Origin: Clostridium sp. 1001271st1 H5
GTDB lineage: Bacteria; Bacillota; Clostridia; Lachnospirales; Lachnospiraceae
Assembly: GCF_005845215.1 (NCBI RefSeq)
Contig: NZ_SPHO01000008.1
Location: 186,001 to 250,000 of the forward strand
Reading direction: 5' to 3'
DNA length: 64,000 nt
Below are positions 25,460 through 34,153 of the stretch, one piece after another (position 1 is the first letter of the stretch; every line of letters begins with the position of its first letter). The position numbers and the translations under genes were made by a program. The notes beneath the pieces are model-generated. The model was not told where the DNA came from, made no database searches, and saw only the letters and a list, made by a program, of their open reading frames with translations.

Positions 25460-25474
25460 AAGCAGGTGGAAGAT

Positions 25475-25846
25475 ATGAACAGAAAGATTATTATTTTTAA
25501 ACAGATGGTGATTCCGTTTGCGGTTCTGTCTATTCTGATAGTAAGGGATTATGCAATAAAGGAATTGAGCAAAAAAACCTTTGGTATACTATTTCAGCTT
25601 AAGATAATTAATTTTATCATGTATTTAATATGCGGAATTTTCATTTCAGAGATAATAAGAATTAGCTTAAAGTACCGAGACAGGCTCTCTCTAACGGTTG
25701 TTGTTTTTAATATTATTGTACTGTTACTGATTTACAGATTTACACCTTTGGGATTTTTACATAATCAAAATTTTCAATATACCAATCTTTTGCTAATTGG
25801 GTGTCATATTTATATGGCTTTTATATTATTCAAAAAAGAAAGATAA
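25475..25846 (+). CDS. Small hypothetical membrane protein
   Basis: 123 residues with about four hydrophobic helices (roughly 8-25, 40-60, 75-90 and 100-120) and basic loops, ending FKKER. The ATG at 25475 follows AGGTGGA. Base composition is clearly more AT-rich than the surrounding operons, suggesting acquired DNA. No family is recognised and no neighbour suggests a role. Confidence 0.55.
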   Translation: MNRKIIIFKQMVIPFAVLSILIVRDYAIKELSKKTFGILFQLKIINFIMYLICGIFISEIIRISLKYRDRLSLTVVVFNIIVLLLIYRFTPLGFLHNQNFQYTNLLLIGCHIYMAFILFKKER

Positions 25847-25901
25847 GAACATGAAAAATGGCAAGAAGAAAGCTTTATGAGTCTTTGGGTCGGTGACATG
25901 A

Positions 25902-25931
25902 TTGACTTGTGCGCTGGCGTTCACATAATAT
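25902..25931 (+). promoter_or_regulatory. Orphan promoter-like sequence
   Basis: TTGACT, an 18-bp spacer and TAATAT precede a terminator by only about 35 bases with no ORF between, so it could drive a short RNA of about 65-70 bases. Confidence 0.35.
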
Positions 25932-25963
25932 GCGAATGAAAACTATTGTCTAGTATGGAAAAA

Positions 25964-26005
25964 GGTGAGTCCGTAAAAGTATACTTTTGCGGACTGCCTT
26001 TTTTT
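25964..26005 (+). terminator. Rho-independent terminator
   Basis: AGTCCG/CGGACT arms with an AAAAGTATACTTTT palindrome between them, followed by seven T residues. It also separates the minus-strand regulator gene from the small membrane protein gene. Confidence 0.85.
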
Positions 26006-26105
26006 GAGGGATAAGATGTCTAAAATATCACAAAACAATGTCTCTTCCGCCGCGATAGGTTTCTGCACATATAAGATTTGTCAAAGCGGCCTGAAAGGGA
26101 TTCTG

Positions 26106-27851
26106 TCACTGACTTTGCCCAAAATGTGTCCCGTTCTTCAGCACATCAATCTGTTCTTTCCGGAATTGCTCTGCCAACTGCAGGGAATTGATGATTTTAT
26201 TGTACTGTTCATTGCAGCGGTCGGCAGCCATGCGCAGGGATAGCAGCATTTTCCGGCAGGAGCTTTGGGCAGGAGAGCCTTCGCTGCGTTTGTTTGCCAC
26301 GGAGCTGCGGGGCGACTGCAGGGAAGCCCATTCCGACTCGGTCAGCGTGGTGTCATGGCCTAAATGCTGTTTACTGCTTTTGTTGAGCTGCTTAAGGGTG
26401 ATTTTGCTGCTGGGATTATCTCCCTGGGCCCTGACGGCTGAAGCAATGATGTTGTGGGCGCTGCGGAACGGAATGCGGTCCTTCTGCACCAGAAAATCTG
26501 CCATATCCGTCAATATGGAATCATTTATGCTCGCCATGAACTCCATGCGGTCATAGTGAAAGGTGATGTCCTGCAGCGTGCCGATGGACAATTCCAGTAT
26601 TCCGGTTACCTGTTCCACGGCATCCCAAAATGGAGGCATACATTCAAAAAGGTCCCGGCAATGGCCGTAGCTGGTTCCCTTCAGGCACATTGCAATATCC
26701 AGATAAGTGCTGGTAAGGTGGGAGGATTTACTCTTTATATGCTCGATTGACAGCGGATTCTTCTTCTGCGGCATGATGCTGCTGCAGCATGAGTAAGCAT
26801 CGGAAAAACTTACATAATTAAATTCCGCTGTGGACCAGAGATACAAATCCTGGGCAAACCGGGACAGGGTGGAACCCATGGTGGAAAAATCAGCCGCAAG
26901 CTCCAAGAGATAATCCCTGGTTGCAACTGCATCCAGCGTGTTGGTTATGATACCGTCAAATCCCAAAAGCTGGGCCGTGTATTCCCGGTTGATGGGAAAG
27001 GACGTACCGGCCATGGCGCAGGCGCCAAGGGGGGAACGGTTCAGGTTCTGATAGGCGGACAGCAGCCTGTCCATATCCCGCACCAGCGCCTCTGCAATTG
27101 CCAGGAAATAATGGTCCAGGGTAATGGGCTGGGCCGGCATGCAGTGGGTGTATCCGGTGATGATGCGGCCCTGGTTTTCTTCGGCGAGAGCCAGCAGACG
27201 GCGTATCAGCGCCAGCAGCCGTTCATAAACCGCCAGCATGCTGTCCCGGATACCCATCCGCATCACTGTGGGAGTCATATCGTTGCGGCTTCTGCCTGTA
27301 TATATTTTTCCTGCCAGGTCTATTCCCAGATGGGAAATTAAATATTGTTCAAAGTTTAAAAAATAATCCTCGTTAAGGGGATTAAAGCCAATGGTCTGCG
27401 GATGCATGTCCATCAGGGGAACAATGAAATCCAGGGCCTTTTTTCCGTCCTCCTGGGATATCAGCTTTTGCTCGCACAGCATCAGGATATGGCTGATATG
27501 GGTCAGCAGAAGGTTCTGGTATGAATGCTCCATATCATCCTGGAGAATGGGCATATAGATGTATTTGCACACTGAATCACTGGGCTGCGTGGAGAGCCTG
27601 TTTCTGGAATAAGCGGGCTGGGTGACATAGGTGCCTGAACCCTGTTTGCGCACTAAAAGACCGCCTTCTACCATCTTGTTCACTGCCTGGCGTATGGTGG
27701 TGCGGCTAACCCCGAAAAATTGGCATAACTCTGTCTCTGTGGGAAGCTTAAATCCAGAAGGCCACTCACCTGATTCGATTTTTGTCCGGATATAAGTCTC
27801 TACCTGATAGTAAAGAGAAACTCCTTTTTGATTAAAAGAGGTATTGGACAA
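26106..27851 (-). CDS. GntR-type DNA-binding domain fused to an argininosuccinate-lyase-family domain
   Basis: 581 residues from a TTG with GGGAGG eight bases upstream. Residues about 12-78 are a GntR winged helix (KLPTETELCQFFGVSRTTIR, GLLVRKQGSGTYV). From about 100 onward is a fumarase/aspartase/argininosuccinate-lyase domain with TGRSRNDMTP (185-194), GYTHCMPAQP (233-242, with the catalytic-type His236) and the superfamily signature SSIMPQKKNP (357-366, holding the catalytic Ser). The catalytic motifs look intact, so the protein may be an enzyme, a ligand sensor built from one, or both. It is transcribed divergently from the TRAP/Grd operon and is its probable regulator. I know of no described regulator with this architecture. 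Confidence 0.88.
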   Translation of the reverse strand: MSNTSFNQKGVSLYYQVETYIRTKIESGEWPSGFKLPTETELCQFFGVSRTTIRQAVNKMVEGGLLVRKQGSGTYVTQPAYSRNRLSTQPSDSVCKYIYMPILQDDMEHSYQNLLLTHISHILMLCEQKLISQEDGKKALDFIVPLMDMHPQTIGFNPLNEDYFLNFEQYLISHLGIDLAGKIYTGRSRNDMTPTVMRMGIRDSMLAVYERLLALIRRLLALAEENQGRIITGYTHCMPAQPITLDHYFLAIAEALVRDMDRLLSAYQNLNRSPLGACAMAGTSFPINREYTAQLLGFDGIITNTLDAVATRDYLLELAADFSTMGSTLSRFAQDLYLWSTAEFNYVSFSDAYSCCSSIMPQKKNPLSIEHIKSKSSHLTSTYLDIAMCLKGTSYGHCRDLFECMPPFWDAVEQVTGILELSIGTLQDITFHYDRMEFMASINDSILTDMADFLVQKDRIPFRSAHNIIASAVRAQGDNPSSKITLKQLNKSSKQHLGHDTTLTESEWASLQSPRSSVANKRSEGSPAQSSCRKMLLSLRMAADRCNEQYNKIINSLQLAEQFRKEQIDVLKNGTHFGQSQ

Positions 27852-27867
27852 GAGGATAACCTCCCTT

Positions 27868-27940
27868 CATAGGTCATAATCTGAACTGTTCAATATTATA
27901 TCATTGTTTTGAGCACGTTTCAAGCAATACCAGACCTATG
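27868..27940. promoter_or_regulatory. Inverted repeat flanking the GntR-ASL promoter
   Basis: CATAGGTC (27868-27875) and its exact reverse complement GACCTATG (27933-27940) lie on either side of the gene's own promoter. They are candidate operator half-sites for autoregulation. Confidence 0.4.
27895..27923 (-). promoter_or_regulatory. Promoter of the GntR-ASL gene
   Basis: On the minus strand TTGAAA, a 17-bp spacer and a perfect TATAAT, about 45 bases upstream of the TTG start. Confidence 0.75.
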
Positions 27941-28104
27941 GACTGCATGTATCATCTTAAAGATATCTAAAAAGATATATATTATATAATGTTAAAAGAA
28001 AAATAATTAACTGGAAATTGCTGTTAAAAATAAAAATGGGAGGGGGATAATCCGGCAATTATCGGTATAACATGACAAATAATCAAAAAAGTATTGTTAT
28101 ATAG

Positions 28105-28133
28105 TTGACAATATTAGACATATCATATAGAAT
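28105..28133 (+). promoter_or_regulatory. Promoter of the TRAP-Grd operon
   Basis: TTGACA, a 17-bp spacer and TAGAAT, about 60 bases upstream of dctQ. The surrounding 200 bases are very AT-rich. ATAGGT at 28134-28139 partly resembles the half-site found at the regulator's promoter. Confidence 0.75.
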
Positions 28134-28194
28134 ATAGGTATCGTAAATGAGATGTATTCATATCATTCAAAAAAACTATAAGAGGAGGAAATGT

Positions 28195-28719
28195 ATGAAG
28201 AAGCTGGGAAAAACACTTATCCAAGTGCAGTATGGCGCATCGATAGTGGCTGCTCTCATGTTATTAGTCATGATTGGCTACGAGGTATTTGCGCGGTATG
28301 TACTGAAATCGTCGCTGATGGGCATCGAGGAATTGATGTTATTTCCTATTATATGGCTTTATATGCTGGGCGGTGCCAATGCATCCTATGAAAAAAGCCA
28401 TATTGAGTGTGGAATCCTGACCCTTTACATTAAGAAGGAGCGCTCGAAACTGATTTTTGATGCAATCAAACGTACACTGTGTATCATTATTCTTGCCTGG
28501 ATTTGTTACTGGGGTTTTTATTTCTTTTCCTATTCCCTTAAGACCTGGAAGTTAGCTGACATTACATACGCTCCTCTGTTTTTTGCAAACATAGCGCTTA
28601 CCATTGGTTTTGTACTGATGTTCATTTATGCGGCAAGGGATGTATATCTGGCCTACCGGGCCTTGATTCGTCAAATAAAAAACAAGGATGAGGCAAAGGA
28701 AGGAGGTGAAAACGTATGA
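28195..28719 (+). CDS. dctQ: TRAP transporter small permease (DctQ)
   Basis: 174 residues with four transmembrane helices and the DctQ-type segment ELMLFPIIWLYMLGGANASYEKSH (shown in part: GGANASYEKSHIECG). The ATG at 28195 has GAGGAGG nine bases upstream. With DctM and DctP it forms a sodium-driven, binding-protein-dependent importer usually used for organic acids. It overlaps dctM by four bases. Confidence 0.9.
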   Translation: MKKLGKTLIQVQYGASIVAALMLLVMIGYEVFARYVLKSSLMGIEELMLFPIIWLYMLGGANASYEKSHIECGILTLYIKKERSKLIFDAIKRTLCIIILAWICYWGFYFFSYSLKTWKLADITYAPLFFANIALTIGFVLMFIYAARDVYLAYRALIRQIKNKDEAKEGGENV

Positions 28720-30026
28720 CTTCCCTATCAGTTATTTTGATGGACGTAATACTGCTGGTTTTTCTTCTGATGATGAGTATTCCGCTTCCGGTCTGCTTTG
28801 CCGGAGCGCTGCTGTTCCTGAGCCTTTTTGGCGATGTATCCATGAAGACCATGCTGATTTGGGTATTTTCCCAGTCCACGGGAACCGTTCTCCTGGCCAG
28901 TCCCTTGTTTATTCTGGCAGGAACCTACATGGGGGGCAGCGGAATTGCAAAGCGGTTATTGGACTGTGTGGATGCATTTGTGGGCCACATTAAATCCGGT
29001 CTGGGCGTGGTGGCTGTTCTTGTGTGCGCCATCATGGGCGCCATATCGGGAAGCGGATTTACGGGGGTGGCGGCCACAGGCCCTATTATGATTCCAAAGA
29101 TGGAAGAGCAGGGCTATCCCAGAGGATATGCAACGGCGCTGGTAACCGTATCTTCTGTTCTGGGACTTCTGATTCCTCCCAGTGTGGTCATGATTATGTT
29201 TGGATGGGTGACGGAATGCTCGATTCTGGCCTGCTTTTTATCCACGCTTGGTCCGGGACTGATTATCACTGCATTGTTTTGCATCATCCATGTATTCTGG
29301 AGCCGTAAATTTGATTTAAAAGTCACGGAAAAGAAACCCTTTGGGGAATTTGCATCAAATGCCGGGAAGATGACCTTCAAGGCTGTGCCGGCCCTTATCA
29401 TGCCCCTCATCATACTGGGCGGAATCTACGGGGGCGTGTTTACACCCACCGAGGCGGCTGCCATGGCAGCCATCTATTCCATCCCCATCGGATTGTGGGT
29501 ATACAGGGCCTGTACCTTTAAGGGCTTCCTGGCAATGACAAAGGAGGCCACCAGCACGGTTGGTTCCATCATGGTTATGATTGTATGCTGTCTGATGCTG
29601 AGCCGCGTGTTTACGGTTTACCGTGTGCCGGAGCTGGTGCTGGAGCTTCTGATGAGCATCACCACCAATAAATATATACTGCTGTTCATCATTGATATCT
29701 TCCTGTTCATCGTGGGGATGATAGTCAATGACACCACAGGCGTTCTGATATGCGCACCCCTGCTTATGCCTGTTATGAATCAGCTGGGAATCAGCCCCAT
29801 CCATTTTGCCTCCATCATGGGCGTGAATCTTGCCATGGGCGGAGTTACCCCGCCGTATGCCAGTATTCTTTATCTGGGAATGAGGATAGGCAAAGCGGAA
29901 TTCCATGAGATTCTGAAACCCACCATGACGTTTTTGGTGCTTGGCTATGTTCCCATCGTATTTCTTGTCACCTATTGGCCGGATTTGGCCCTCGCTATTC
30001 CGAGAATGGCTGGTTTTGCTGTATAA
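28716..30026 (+). CDS. dctM: TRAP transporter large permease (DctM)
   Basis: 436 residues with about twelve transmembrane helices. Family motifs include GAISGSGFTGVAATGPIMIP near residue 110 and GVFTPTEAAAMAA near 245, both conserved in DctM. It is the transport channel of the TRAP system and lies in the expected order Q-M-P. Confidence 0.95.
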   Translation: MTSLSVILMDVILLVFLLMMSIPLPVCFAGALLFLSLFGDVSMKTMLIWVFSQSTGTVLLASPLFILAGTYMGGSGIAKRLLDCVDAFVGHIKSGLGVVAVLVCAIMGAISGSGFTGVAATGPIMIPKMEEQGYPRGYATALVTVSSVLGLLIPPSVVMIMFGWVTECSILACFLSTLGPGLIITALFCIIHVFWSRKFDLKVTEKKPFGEFASNAGKMTFKAVPALIMPLIILGGIYGGVFTPTEAAAMAAIYSIPIGLWVYRACTFKGFLAMTKEATSTVGSIMVMIVCCLMLSRVFTVYRVPELVLELLMSITTNKYILLFIIDIFLFIVGMIVNDTTGVLICAPLLMPVMNQLGISPIHFASIMGVNLAMGGVTPPYASILYLGMRIGKAEFHEILKPTMTFLVLGYVPIVFLVTYWPDLALAIPRMAGFAV

Positions 30027-30062
30027 GAGATTGGTTTCTTACCATTAGAAAAGGAGAACACT

Positions 30063-31109
30063 ATGAAAAATTTAAAAAGAGGACTTTCGATAGCAATTGT
30101 TGCAGCAATGGTATTAGGCATGACGGCATGCGGCGGTTCCGGCAAAGCGGAAAGCGCAGGCAAGACCGCTGAGAAAAAGTCATTTTCGCTGAAACTCAGC
30201 CATTACCGGGCAGAGGGGTCACCGGCTGATATCAACGCCAAGGAATTTGCCGATAACGTGAAGGCGGGCGACGATTCCCTGGAGGTGGTGGTATATCCGG
30301 CCGCGCAGCTGGGAGATTATACGGCGGTTCAGGAACTGGTAAGCGTGGGTGATGTGGAAATGCAGATGGCCACCCTCAGCTCCACTGTGGATAAATACCT
30401 GGGAATCACAAGCGCACCCTATATCTGCGCTACCTGGGATGAAGCAAAGGCAATTTTCAGCCGTGACAGTGAGTTTACGGAAACCATCAGAAAACATCTG
30501 GAAGACCAGAACATTAAACTGCTGTCGGTTTATCCTCTGTACTTTGGCGGCGCCATCCTGAATGAGGAGCCGAAGGAACCGGCGAACCTGGATATCAGGG
30601 AAGGATATAAGGTCCGCTGCCAGACCATGAAGGGCGCGGAGCTGGTGACAAACATGCTGGGCTACAATGCAACGCCCATGGCTCTTAACGACTGCTTTAC
30701 CGCCCTGCAGACCGGCGTCATTGACGGAATGATTGGTTCGGGAGCCGAAGGATATTACAGCAGCTACCGCGATGTGGCAACCTATTATCTGCCGTATAAT
30801 GACCATTTTGAGGTATGGTACCTGTATATCAATCTGGACAAATGGAATGAGATGACAGCAGAACAGCAGAATGCCCTGCAGACAGCAGCCAATAAACTGG
30901 AAGACGACCGGTGGGAGGTAGCGCCCAAGGAAACAGCTGAGTATGAAAAAAAGCTGGAAGACTACGGAATCAAAATCATAGAGTTTACGGATGACGAGCT
31001 TCAGAATTTCTACAACAAATGCTGGGAGTCTGTATGGCCTGAGCTTACTGAATTATACGGGGAAGACGCCGTGGAATTAGTGAAGAATCTGAAGGCGCAG
31101 GCTAAATAA
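30063..31109 (+). CDS. dctP: TRAP transporter solute-binding lipoprotein (DctP)
   Basis: 348 residues. A signal peptide ends in the lipobox MTAC (Cys near residue 21), giving a membrane-anchored extracytoplasmic protein. The binding core has GYKVRCQTMKGAELV, whose Arg (near 184) is the usual carboxylate-binding residue of DctP proteins, and ALQTGVIDGM. The Arg implies a carboxylate-bearing substrate, which agrees with an amino-acid derivative destined for the downstream reductase genes. Confidence 0.92.
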   Translation: MKNLKRGLSIAIVAAMVLGMTACGGSGKAESAGKTAEKKSFSLKLSHYRAEGSPADINAKEFADNVKAGDDSLEVVVYPAAQLGDYTAVQELVSVGDVEMQMATLSSTVDKYLGITSAPYICATWDEAKAIFSRDSEFTETIRKHLEDQNIKLLSVYPLYFGGAILNEEPKEPANLDIREGYKVRCQTMKGAELVTNMLGYNATPMALNDCFTALQTGVIDGMIGSGAEGYYSSYRDVATYYLPYNDHFEVWYLYINLDKWNEMTAEQQNALQTAANKLEDDRWEVAPKETAEYEKKLEDYGIKIIEFTDDELQNFYNKCWESVWPELTELYGEDAVELVKNLKAQAK

Positions 31110-31135
31110 AATCATTTTGCAAGGAGGAACCAGAC

Positions 31136-31531
31136 ATGGGTCACCCATTCCGGTGTATTACCAATAATCCAATGCTGATAGACCGCGGCTTTACTGACCT
31201 GGAGTATTATGAAACAGATGTTTTGGAACTGTTCAGAGTGGTTTTTCAGAAGGTAACATGCGGGTACCGCCTTCTCACGCATCCGCTGACAGGAAGCATC
31301 CGTCCGGATATCACGCCTTATAAGACAGTACTGCTGTCAGGGACAGCAGGGACAGTGGATTTGGAATCAGTGACCCTGATTGAGAAGGCCATCCGCTATG
31401 CAGAGGATTTGTACAGGCTGAGGGAAGTGCCTATTTACAGGAAATGGGGGAAGGCAGCCCTGGAAGACTTTCAGTGCATTGATTTATCCATTATTGAGCG
31501 GGCGCTGGAAGTGGAGGAAATGGGTAAATAA
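31136..31531 (+). CDS. grdX: GrdX-like protein
   Basis: 131 residues resembling GrdX, the small protein encoded at the head of glycine/sarcosine/betaine reductase clusters. Recognisable features are CITNNPML near the N-terminus and TVLLSGTAGTVDLESVTLIEKA in part (VLLSGTAGTVDLESV). Its biochemical role is not settled. Its position directly before the protein B genes supports the call. Confidence 0.75.
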   Translation: MGHPFRCITNNPMLIDRGFTDLEYYETDVLELFRVVFQKVTCGYRLLTHPLTGSIRPDITPYKTVLLSGTAGTVDLESVTLIEKAIRYAEDLYRLREVPIYRKWGKAALEDFQCIDLSIIERALEVEEMGK

Positions 31532-31552
31532 ACTGATATTGGAGGAAACATA

Positions 31553-32839
31553 ATGAAACTGACACTGAATAAATTTCATGTACAGGACATTCAATTTGCA
31601 GAGGCCAGCAGCTTTTGCCATGGTGTCTTATACATAAATAAAACAGAATTGGCTGAGTATCTCATGGAAGATACCAATATCCACAGCGTGGATTTTGACA
31701 TAGCAAGGCCGGGGGAGTCTGTGAGAATCGTGCCCATTAAGGATGTGGTCCAGCCGCGTTACAAGCAGAGTGGCACAGGGCAGGTATTTCCGGGATTTGT
31801 GGGGGATGTGGAAACAGTTGGAAATGGTGAGACAAATGTGCTGGAGGACTGTGCGGTCGCCACATCCGGGAAAATCGTGGCCTTTCAGGAAGGCATTATC
31901 GATATGTCGGGTCCTGGGGCGGAGTTTAACAGTTTTTCAAACATGAACATCCTGGTTCCCCTGATTTTCCCGGTTGAAGGGCTGGATAAGCACACCCACG
32001 AAGCCACGGTCCGCATCGCAGGCCTTAAGACCGCTGCGTATATGGCTAAAACTACTCTGGGCCTGGAGCCGGATGAGAGGGAAGTGTTTGAACATGAAAG
32101 CATCCTGGAGATGGGGCGCAAATACCCTGATTTGCCAAAGGTGGTATATGTGGACATGGTTCAGTGCCAGGGACTGATGCACGATACATATGTATATGGC
32201 CTCAATGTGAAGGGAATCCTTTCCACCATGATTGGCCCACTGGAGGTGCTGGACGGAGCTATTATCAGCGGAAACTGTGCGGCGCCCGGACATAAGAATG
32301 CCACCATTCACCATGAGAACAATCCCATTATTCTGGATTTGCTGCGCAGGCATGGGAAGGAGCTGTGTTTTGTGGGCGTCCTTCTGAGCAATGAAAGCGC
32401 CATGCTGAAGGAAAAGAAACGGGCGGCATATTATACCAGCAGCCTGTCTGAACTGTTAGGCGTGGACGGTGTGATTGTCAGCGAGGAAGGCGGAGGAAAT
32501 CCGGAGACGGATTTGATGTTTAACTGCAGGCTCCATGAAAAAAAGGGAATCAAGACTGTGCTGGTTACGGATGAGTACTGCGGGCGCGACGGGGCATCCC
32601 AGGGACTGGCGGATGTAACCCCGGAGGCAGATGCAGTGGTAACCAATGGAAACGGCAACCAGTTTGTGGTCCTTCCGAAGATGGAGAAGGTGATTGGAGA
32701 CATAGAGACGGTCCGCATCATCACAGGGGGAAATGTGGACAGTATAGGCGAGGACGGGACTGTTTCCGTGGAGATTGCGGCAATCATGGGCTCATGCTGT
32801 GAAATGGGGTATGAGCATATGACAACACGTTTGCGGTAG
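31553..32839 (+). CDS. Glycine/sarcosine/betaine reductase component B proprotein (GrdE/GrdG/GrdI-like)
   Basis: 428 residues, the usual length of GrdE-type proproteins. The segment AIISGNCAAPGHKN places a Cys at residue 242, the same number as the residue reported to be processed to a pyruvoyl group in GrdE, where autocleavage gives the alpha and beta subunits of protein B. The pyruvoyl is thought to bind the substrate's amino group as a Schiff base. The paralogue (glycine, sarcosine, betaine or another amine) cannot be told from sequence alone. It is followed 12 bases later by the selenoprotein subunit. Confidence 0.9.
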   Translation: MKLTLNKFHVQDIQFAEASSFCHGVLYINKTELAEYLMEDTNIHSVDFDIARPGESVRIVPIKDVVQPRYKQSGTGQVFPGFVGDVETVGNGETNVLEDCAVATSGKIVAFQEGIIDMSGPGAEFNSFSNMNILVPLIFPVEGLDKHTHEATVRIAGLKTAAYMAKTTLGLEPDEREVFEHESILEMGRKYPDLPKVVYVDMVQCQGLMHDTYVYGLNVKGILSTMIGPLEVLDGAIISGNCAAPGHKNATIHHENNPIILDLLRRHGKELCFVGVLLSNESAMLKEKKRAAYYTSSLSELLGVDGVIVSEEGGGNPETDLMFNCRLHEKKGIKTVLVTDEYCGRDGASQGLADVTPEADAVVTNGNGNQFVVLPKMEKVIGDIETVRIITGGNVDSIGEDGTVSVEIAAIMGSCCEMGYEHMTTRLR

Positions 32840-32851
32840 AGGAGAAACCAT

Positions 32852-34153
32852 ATGAAGAGAATTGTACATTATCTGAATCAGTTTTACGGTCAGATTGGCG
32901 GGGAGGAGTTTGCTGACCAGGAGCCAATCCTGCGGGAGGGCATTGTGGGACCCGGAACAGGTCTGCAGGCTGTCCTGGGGGAAAAGGCCCGGATTGTGGC
33001 CACTGTAATCTGCGGAGATAACTATTTTGCAGACCACCAGGAGGAGGCGCTGGATAAAATATTATCCATGACAAAGGAGCTGGCGCCGGATATGTTCATT
33101 GCTGGTCCGGGGTTCAATGCAGGACGCTACGGACTGGCCTGTGCAACCATCTGCGATGCGGTTAAGAGGCAGTTTTCCATCCCGGTCCTGACGGCATTGT
33201 ATCCGGAGAATCCGGGAGCCGAAATGTTCCGCAATAAGATATATATCGTGGAGACAGCCATCTCTGCCGCGGGTATGCGTCAGGCCCTGCCTGTTATGGG
33301 TAAGCTGGCGGAAAAACTGCTTGAAGGGGAAGAGATTGGATTCCCGGAGGAAGAGGGATATATTGCCCAGGGATTCCGCGTGAATGTGCACACGGAAAAG
33401 AACGGCGCAGAACGTGCAGTGGACATGATGATAAAGAAGCTGCGGGGAGAACCGTATGTCACAGAGCTTCCCATGCCTGTATTTGACCGTGTAAAGCCGG
33501 CTCCCGCTGTAAAGGACATAGCTCATGCCAAAATAGCATTGATTACATCCGGCGGCATTGTGCCTCAGGGGAATCCGGACCATATCCCGTCGGCCAATGC
33601 CAGTATATACGGCGTCTACGACATAGAGAATCTGGACCGTCTGACCAGCCAGGGGTTCATGACAGTCCATGGGGGATACGACCCCGTATACGCAACAGAG
33701 GACCCGAACCGTGTACTTCCCCTGGATGTGTGCAGGGAAATGGAACGGGAAGGGGAAATCGGGGAGCTGTACGGACGGTACTACAGTACGGTGGGCAACA
33801 CCACTGCAGTGAGCAGCGCAAAGAGGTTTGCTGAGGAGATTGCCCAGGATATGATGCAAAGCGGAGTGCAGGCGGCTATCCTCACATCCAACTGAGGGAC
33901 CTGTACCCGTTGCGGCGCAACGATGGCTAAGACAATAGAGAGTTTTGGAATTCCGGTTGTACATATCTGTTCCATTGTGCCTATTTCCATGGCAGTAGGA
34001 GCCAACCGAATCATACCGGCAGTGGGGATTCCCTATCCTGTGGGAAATCCGGGCCTTCCAAAGGAGGAGGAGCTCCAGGTAAGAAGGCGCATTGTGAAAA
34101 AGGCGCTGGAAGCATTGTCCACGGACATTGAAGACCAGACTGTATTTGAATGA
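32852..34153 (+). CDS. Glycine/sarcosine/betaine reductase component B selenoprotein subunit (GrdB/GrdF/GrdH-like)
   Basis: 433 residues when the in-frame UGA at 33893-33895 is read as selenocysteine (residue 348). The sequence around it is TSNUGTCTRCGATMAKTIE, matching the U-x2-C-x2-C redox motif of protein B, and the homology continues in the same frame to 34153. A hairpin just after the UGA can serve as the SECIS. Automatic annotation will split this into a 347-codon gene and a 76-codon fragment. Protein B makes a selenoether with the activated substrate and passes it to protein A. GrdA and GrdC/GrdD are not in the window, so a shared A/C pair must be encoded elsewhere. Confidence 0.95.
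33896..33922 (+). promoter_or_regulatory. Bacterial SECIS hairpin
   Basis: A perfect 6-bp stem CGTTGC/GCAACG (33908-33913 and 33917-33922) with a GGC loop starts 13 bases after the UGA, the distance expected for SelB-dependent selenocysteine insertion. Confidence 0.75.

Larger units (their letters stand above)
24716..25474. other. Gene-poor 0.76-kb region with terminator, tandem repeat and possible gene remnant
   Basis: No convincing full gene is present. It holds a terminator (24843-24885), three 15-bp tandem repeats (25224-25268) and a short frame resembling the end of an Rpn-type nuclease (25322-25459). A minus-strand frame of 160 codons (24939-25421) is Pro/Ser/Leu-rich, has no credible ribosome binding site and is judged spurious. 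The composition is more AT-rich than the flanking operons, consistent with decayed mobile or accessory DNA. Confidence 0.5.

Noticed and set aside
33893..33923. Reading 32852-33895 and 33923-34153 as two genes, or as a frameshifted pseudogene
   Set aside because: The frame is unbroken through a UGA that sits at the known selenocysteine position, with a hairpin downstream; selenoprotein is the simpler reading.
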